Source of the DNA: Thysanoteuthis rhombus
Lineage: Eukaryota; Mollusca; Cephalopoda; Oegopsida; Thysanoteuthidae
NCBI GenBank assembly: GCA_963457665.1
Contig: OY735215.1
Span: forward strand, 26,900,097 to 26,964,096
Reading direction: 5' to 3'
Length of the DNA stretch: 64,000 nt
In this document: piece after piece, positions 59,029 to 64,000 of the stretch
Layout of the letters: every line of letters begins with the position of its first letter
Numbering within the stretch: the stretch's first letter is position 1
Program-made: the position numbers and the translations under genes
The notes under the pieces: generated by a model
Databases searched by the model: none
Told to the model about the DNA's origin: nothing
The model's input: the letters and a program-made list of their open reading frames with translations, nothing else

Positions 59029-62000
59029 CACACACACACATTGCACTTAATATATGGATTTTTCTGGATTGATTCAAATTCTTACATTATCCACTAAAAT
59101 TTTGGTAAAGGCTCTGTTTTTTTTCTATATATGTGATAATGACTTTTTCTTCTTCAGGAATCTGAAAGGAACACTAATCTGAAGGATGCTATGAGAGAGC
59201 ATTGTGTTCCACAATTGGTGGATTCCTGGCTGCAAATCATGGTAAGTCAGAAAACGGTCTTTATTTACTTGCCAAACAAATCTGTTACTATACCATAATA
59301 CCATGTTTTTTTAAAAAGATTTTTTCTTATCTTTATGTACAGAATCTGTTATCATACTGAAAGTATAGTGCAGCCTATGAAAGCCTTTCATCGGCATCTG
59401 GTGTGAAATTTTGTCTGAAAAATGAAGCTATCTAAAGAAAATGAAAATTGCATCTTAGATCTTGTTTCTGGTATTACTAAACAAACTCTAGAAATAATTC
59501 CTTTCTTTAGCCAACAGGTGAATTTCATTGGGAATAATTAGCTGTCTAATTATTCTTATTTTAAAAAATTTTTTTTACAGCTAATGATATCAATATGTCT
59601 GACTTGCTTAACATTTTCCTTGTTTTCTTAGGTACCAATCTTTCATTCTGTTGCTTCATTCCTCAAAGTAATTTCTATCTTGCGTTACTTGGCATTTTGT
59701 TGCCTCTGTTCACTCTCTTCATATCATAATTTTTTCATAGAAAGAATGAAATCAACTTCTCTCAGCTTCAGATGATCTTTCAGTTTGTGGTTTCTTGGGA
59801 TGTTGGGAACATTTATTTTCAATTTGAACATGATTCAGTTTCTAGCTGAAGGGAATTTTGATTATTGGATTCTAAAACTATTTGTGAATCATTAGATGTG
59901 TTGATAATTTGAGCAAGGATGCAATTTCATTTACACATAAAAACTTATAATCTTGTATAAGTTTTTTGCTTTATCTAGAGGAATTGACAGGTGAACCCTT
60001 CAGGTGTCACCGTCGATGGTTTTTACTCGTGGACAGACCTTCACATATACACTCACTTTCTCATGCAAAAAAGTGGGTATGGATAATATATGGAAATTGA
60101 AGCTTAATTGGGAATGGAGAATTACAGTATATGAAAATGTGACTTGAAATCTGTTATGCATATGACCAATAGGTGGCCTATATACATTGTAATTCTGAAG
60201 TAAAATACAGCAGTTATCCTATTCAGATTTTTGTTGTAATCTATAAGTGATGTGTGTGTGTGTGTGTGTGTGTTTTTAGTAATAAAAATTCTAAAATCCA
60301 AGATGACTGCCCATTAATGATGTCATCATATGCAAATGAGATATATTTTTTTTCTTCACATAAACTTTGTGCCCTACTGATCATTTAACTTCTTCGTAGC
60401 AACCTTCTATCATGAACCATTCTTTCTCTATAACCTTTGAAAGTCAAATTCACAAAATTGTTCTCAAAAACTTGATGCCAAAAGAGTTGATTGCAAATTC
60501 AAAGAATAATGATAGTCCCTGTTTATTCAAAGAAATTACTGAATGATCTTTTTATTTCCCATGTCTAGGGAAACCATGTTTTGTGTTCTATATAATCTAA
60601 ACAAATGCTAGAAAAGTCTGCGGCCAATGAATGAGTTTTCTGAATTTTTTTTTTTTTTCGCCGCTGTCTCCTAATATCAATTTTTTCCTTGTATATTTAC
60701 AGACAACGTACCGATCAAGTCATCCTGACATCACCTGCCTGTGCCTAGATGTTGTAGGCAAATATATTTCATGGATTGACATAAACTTGGTGGCCAACGA
60801 GCAGTTTGTCTCTGCCTTGCTCTCTTTCTTCAGTTACCCTCAGCTGAGGGAGAGTGCATGTGATTGCATCCATGAAATCATCTCAAAAGGAATGGAGCCT
60901 GTAGCAAAGACCAAATTGATTGAATCATTTGCTTCTGTACTCAACGGTGCTGGTGTCATGTGCCCCAATGAAGTGAGCATCTTTCTTTAATCCCATTTTC
61001 AATTGAGTCCCTAGATATCTGCAGTGATGTCACTGTATCATAATCTTCAGCTGTCATAAATGGTTTTTTAAATTTTTTTTCTCCGTTTGATCGGTTTTCT
61101 TGACTATTGTGTATTTGTGTCGGGGAAATCTTCATACAGTTGGCCTGTCTTTTCATACATGATGCAATTTGCAGAAAATTATATCTTGTGCTTTTGGATT
61201 AAGTGCAAATGATTTTGTTGACTGAATTAATTGTCAAAATGCTTCCCCATTGATTGAAATTTTTTTCTGATTTTAAAAGTGTAATTTGGTGAATAACTAA
61301 GTTGTTCCTATTTTAAAAAATGATATATAGTAACAACACTAAAGGCTTCTGCTACAGGCCTACTACTACACACTGGGGTGATATGTGGCAGCCATCTTGT
61401 TAGCATGTCCTTTGAAAAGAGTGATCTGGTTGTGCTGTGAGATTTACTATGTTTTATCCCAATCTGAAGTTATCACTAATAATCTACTGTAATCTCAGTA
61501 AAACTATACCTACTGAATAAACTATCGGCTATATTTACTACTCGTATACATTGTGAGGTGACACCACTACATTTCAATATTTGCACTAACTTTTTTGAGC
61601 CTCTGTGGAGGAATTTTCTAATTTGACAGAAGCCATCTGTTCACAATAATGATAGGATAGTATGAGGGTTCATTTTGAAAACTTTTCAAAATTAAAGACT
61701 TGGAATGATAATCCAGGTTAGTGCTTTTGTATTTGATGTGTCAGAAAATTGATTCTGAATGGAATTTTTTTAGAGGAATTAAGTATGTTTTTCCTCTGAA
61801 TTTTTTATCTCCTTTGTGTGTGTGTGTATATAAATCTAAATCTTTTTTTTCTCTTTCTAGGGTGAAGAAGGTGATTATCTTGCCAGACTTGCCAATCTTG
61901 TCAATGGAATGGGACAGAATCTTATTTACTGCTATCAAAAGTGAGTTTGCTTTTTATTGCTTTGTTTTTGTAGTCAACACTTGAAATTGGATGATGACTT

Positions 62001-63455
62001 GGAAGAATATAAAGTGATTTCTATGTGCTTGATGCTTTGATCAACATTGTTTTTAAACACAAGATTCTTCTGAATATCCGAAATGTAGTTTTGTCTCGGG
62101 ATTTGCAGTGAATGACTGATTTTGTGCTTTTTTGTTTCTGTTTGCTGTGCCATTATGGATTTTTGAATCCAGTTTCTAAATTTCTCTTCTGATTGTTTTT
62201 AATTCTTGAAAATTCCTTTGTTTTTAAGGTTGGTGAAATCTGCTGACATGGTCAATGCAATGACCACTCTTCATGCAATTGAAAGCAAAGTGCCACTTAT
62301 TCTACGTTTCCTTAGCTATGAAGATGATGATATCTCTGAAGCTGTGATTGGCTTTGGGCAGGACTACATCACCCTGCTGAAACAGTCTCCTAGTCTCACT
62401 CAACGCCAACGGGAAGACGTCGAACAGATGCTATACATCATTATCAAGAAAATGAAATATGATGACACGTACAATTTTGACATGGAGGTAAAAACAAAAA
62501 TCATCACATCTATCGATGTACTGCTGAAAATAAATCCTTATTCTATTTTTTTTCCATAATTTAATTTTGCCTGGATAACTGGGGGGGGGTTTCTTTCCCT
62601 CAAAGATTTCATATTCCACTCTTTTTTTCTACTAAAGGCCTTTCTAATGCTCTCAAGATGAAATTGTCATGATTTAACTGCTGAAAAATATTGCAGTTGA
62701 ATCAAAACTATCAAATCATTCTTATCTCAAACAAGAATTAGGAGCATCTTAATTTTTTGTAATTTCTTTCATAATATTCTTAGTTGCAATAAAAAGCAAC
62801 CAAACAAATTAAAATAATGAAAATACTAGTCAAAAATTAATAATGGAAGGCAATCAGCTTGAAATTTAAGCATCATGTTTTTCAACCTGAAATAAGTTTT
62901 ACAATTTATTGTACTCTGAGCAATATGATTATTTAGCCACTCAATTGTTTGATTTTTAAATCTTCATTACAGAGATTTCCTTTGATAGAACTGTTAAAAA
63001 GATTATTAGTTTTGATGTTTGCGTCAACGTTTCTATGATTCTTCCTTTTTTATTATTCTAATAGACTAATACGTTCTGCTTATGTGAAACTATTTGTTAA
63101 AATTGGAAATGTTTCCTTTTATTTTTCTCATGTTAGGGTGAAGAGGAAGCCATGTTTCAAAATTACAGGAAACAAGTGAAGATTATTTTCAACAACCTTG
63201 CTCAGCTGGTAAGCTTAACTTTATTTATTCTCTTGTAATGATGTTTTTTACATAGTTTTGAAGAAAAAAAAATAGGTATAAATATGTGCAAATATTAGCT
63301 TTTGTATTTTTTTTATAACCTGATAGGATTCAAACATGGTAGTGATGAATGTACATACCATATTGAACAGCACTTTGCCCCAGTGGAAAACTCTGGATTA
63401 TTCTGATGCTGAGATGTCCCTAATGCTCCTTTATATGCTTGGAGAAGCCCTGCCT
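43706..63455 (+). CDS. XPOT: XPOT, exportin-T (exons 1-11, 3' part outside window)
   Basis: Importin-beta superfamily karyopherin that binds tRNA and RanGTP and exports mature tRNA from nucleus to cytoplasm. Eleven exons join in one frame for 472 residues; human XPOT has 962, so about half is present. Matching blocks are LSYFELLKRSDDGW, FFFLQVLESYL, FPHRWPTYFVDIL, the series AIDCDVVDREIIHTNS, VGKYISWIDINLVANEQF, LVNGMGQNLIYCYQK, FLSYEDDDISEAVIGF and LLYMLGEALPVS. The pattern is HEAT-like helical repeats throughout; the N-terminal part carries the Ran-binding importin-beta and Xpo1-like regions. An in-frame TAA at 43691 precedes two in-frame ATG codons, 43706 and 43733. The second has A at -3 and G at +4 and aligns with the human start MDEQAL, so it may be the main start. 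The frame is open to the last donor. Confidence 0.96.
43799..49907 (+). other. XPOT: XPOT intron 1 (6.1 kb)
   Basis: Contains a decayed mariner transposase near 48655-49220 on the minus strand and no other element I can name. Open frames between 45800 and 46700 are AT-rich chance frames without family resemblance. Confidence 0.6.
48655..49220 (-). pseudogene. Decayed mariner-type transposase (XPOT intron 1)
   Basis: On the minus strand, LTKQRCCIKINKTAAETK followed by LQEAFGDN (about 49195-49110) matches the N-terminal HTH of mariner-type transposases. Further on, FLTSNNTAVIPP (near 48890) and a weak C-terminal helix follow in other frames. The terminal GGCTGGAAAATATCC near 48660 could be a worn inverted terminal repeat. 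The reading frame is broken several times. Confidence 0.65.
49908..49993 (+). CDS. XPOT: XPOT exon 2 (residues 32-59)
   Basis: Encodes LLSYFELLKRSDDGWKLC, aligned with the second HEAT helix of the importin-beta N-terminal region. Acceptor TTTCTAG, donor AG|GTGAGT; Ser codon split. Confidence 0.93.
49994..56169 (+). other. XPOT: XPOT intron 2 (6.2 kb)
   Basis: Holds a truncated mariner end at 50373-50660, a run of 13 G at 54593-54605, and A/T-rich unique sequence. I recognise no exon, RNA gene or further repeat family in it. Confidence 0.6.
50373..50660 (-). mobile_element. Truncated mariner 3' end with terminal repeat (XPOT intron 2)
   Basis: On the minus strand the frame reads LPYSPDLAPCNF, the hallmark around the last catalytic Asp of mariner transposases, then TLKRGRDARI. 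A plus-strand end, GATCTGTCTAGAAAGTATCC (50377-50396), looks like a mariner terminal inverted repeat. A TA lies at its outer edge, the usual target. The 5' two thirds of the element are missing. Confidence 0.72.
56170..56223 (+). CDS. XPOT: XPOT exon 3 (residues 60-77)
   Basis: A 54-base exon, the shortest of XPOT here, encoding DNVRFFFLQVLESYLHQ. Acceptor TTTTGCAG, donor AG|GTGAGT. The human protein has FFCFQVLE at this point. Confidence 0.93.
57677..57746 (+). CDS. XPOT: XPOT exon 4 (residues 78-101)
   Basis: Encodes YHLAGTEDQQIVRAFLVTCL. Acceptor TATGTAG, donor CAG|GTAAAT, ends in phase 0. Confidence 0.9.
58310..58528 (+). CDS. XPOT: XPOT exon 5 (residues 102-174)
   Basis: Encodes the strongly conserved Xpo1-like region: FLKNKIAQLFSLAFLVDFP, WPTYFVDIL, and VDREIIHTNS at the end. 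Acceptor GTTTTCAG, donor TCT|GTAAGT. Confidence 0.96.
58955..59040. repeat. (CA)n(TA)n(CA)n compound microsatellite
   Basis: XPOT intron 5. CA units, then about 33 TA units, then CA units again. A nearly uninterrupted tract of 86 bases. Confidence 0.95.
59158..59241 (+). CDS. XPOT: XPOT exon 6 (residues 175-202)
   Basis: Encodes ERNTNLKDAMREHCVPQLV, matching the human NTLIKDTMREQCIPNLV. Acceptor TTCTTCAG, donor ATG|GTAAGT. Confidence 0.95.
60249..60273. repeat. (GT)n microsatellite
   Basis: XPOT intron 6. About twelve uninterrupted TG units. Confidence 0.95.
60703..60972 (+). CDS. XPOT: XPOT exon 7 (residues 203-292)
   Basis: The longest exon seen here, 90 codons. It encodes CLDVVGKYISWIDINLVANE, LRESACDCIHEIISKGM and KTKLIESFASVLNGAG. 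Acceptor TATTTACAG, donor GAA|GTGAGC. Confidence 0.96.
61861..61940 (+). CDS. XPOT: XPOT exon 8 (residues 293-318)
   Basis: Encodes EEGDYLARLANLVNGMGQNL. Acceptor CTCTTTCTAG after a GT/T tract, donor AA|GTGAGT; Lys codon split. Confidence 0.95.
62229..62487 (+). CDS. XPOT: XPOT exon 9 (residues 319-405)
   Basis: Encodes HAIESKVPLILRFLSYEDDD, VIGFGQDYITLLKQ and MKYDDTYNFDME. The acceptor TTTTTAAG lacks a C or T at -3, the weakest of the gene, but the frame and alignment demand it. Confidence 0.93.
63137..63208 (+). CDS. XPOT: XPOT exon 10 (residues 406-429)
   Basis: Encodes GEEEAMFQNYRKQVKIIF, matching human EDEAMFVEYRKQLK. Acceptor ATGTTAG, donor CTG|GTAAGC. Confidence 0.95.
63327..63455 (+). 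CDS. XPOT: XPOT exon 11 (residues 430-472); last exon in window
   Basis: Encodes NVHTILNSTLPQWKTLDYSD and LLYMLGEALP, ending CCT|GTAAGT. The gene continues beyond 64000. The last 545 bases of the window are intron and hold nothing I recognise. Confidence 0.95.
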
Positions 63456-64000
63456 GTAAGTAGAGGAGCTGCTGCTGCTATCTCCTCTTGTTTTTTTAAT
63501 TTTTTTTTTATTTTTTTCATTTTTTTTTTTCCACCCCTGGTCAAACTCTTATCTGAACGTAGAAATGATTTAGTCTTTATACTGTAACAAGAACCTGAAC
63601 AATCCTCACCAAATTTAAGGGAATAGAAATTAGCATTGTACTACTGGGGTTTGAAATAATAACCAATTGGTAGTCGTCTCTTACTGAGTAAAGTTGACAG
63701 GTCTTGCATATCTATCAAAATTTATGTTGAAAATATGCAAAGGCTTATTTCATTCAAATGAATAAATACATTTATACTTATGAATATTTATTCATATTCA
63801 AAAGTTGCATAAATCATCAGTCAGAATAGGAGTTGATTTTGACCTTTAAGTTGAGTCTGTATTAATATTCAATATCCTTCCACTTTTATCCAGTATTGAC
63901 TCTGAAATTGAAATATGAATGCATGGTATCTAAATTAAGTCTCTTGTATCTCGTCTAATGAATTTTATATTGTACAGCCATAACTTGAATACCATTAATT

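Overview
This is a nuclear genomic window from an animal, AT-rich, with split genes. Every exon call is flanked by AG and GT. I think the organism is a mollusc: the short dispersed motif AGGGRGRTAAYT occurs at least six times, and I remember it as abundant in molluscan genomes. That is an inference. I see nothing bacterial or viral in layout.

Three conserved housekeeping genes account for all the coding sequence I can support. (1) ACAD9 (acyl-CoA dehydrogenase family member 9; mitochondrial, complex I assembly), plus strand, 3020-32076, is complete: 18 coding exons, 659 residues. (2) RPL18A (60S ribosomal protein eL20/L18a), minus strand, 42623 down to 37853, is complete: 5 coding exons, 176 residues. 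(3) XPOT (exportin-T, nuclear export of tRNA), plus strand from 43706, is cut by the window end after 11 exons and 472 residues. ACAD9 and RPL18A converge, with about 5 kb between their 3' ends. RPL18A and XPOT are head to head, about 1.06 kb apart.

The best non-coding signal is in RPL18A. Each of its four introns carries one H/ACA box snoRNA-like sequence in the sense (minus) orientation. Three are near-identical paralogues (introns 2, 3 and 4) and one is diverged but has the same architecture (intron 1). Changes among the close copies fall in apical loops and linkers, while stems and boxes H and ACA are kept. RPL18A is also a snoRNA host in vertebrates (SNORA68/U68).

The ACAD9 introns are rich in repeats. 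There are three long homopyrimidine minisatellites (18/25-bp, 25-bp and 20-bp periods, about 2.3 kb in all, always pyrimidine on the sense strand). There is a young foldback element, two tRNA-derived SINE-like elements, a minus-strand 5S rRNA-derived sequence, and a decayed GIY-YIG fragment of Penelope type. Two hairpin tails have the conserved core of a type-I hammerhead ribozyme, and a third, on a SINE tail, looks related. Decayed mariner-type transposase fragments lie in RPL18A intron 2 and XPOT introns 1 and 2, all on the minus strand. Runs of 9-13 G or C recur, including one G12C9 block.

The first 3 kb and the ACAD9-RPL18A intergenic region hold no gene I can identify. I did not find a convincing new protein-coding system. 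The snoRNA array and the hammerhead-like tails are the items most worth testing.
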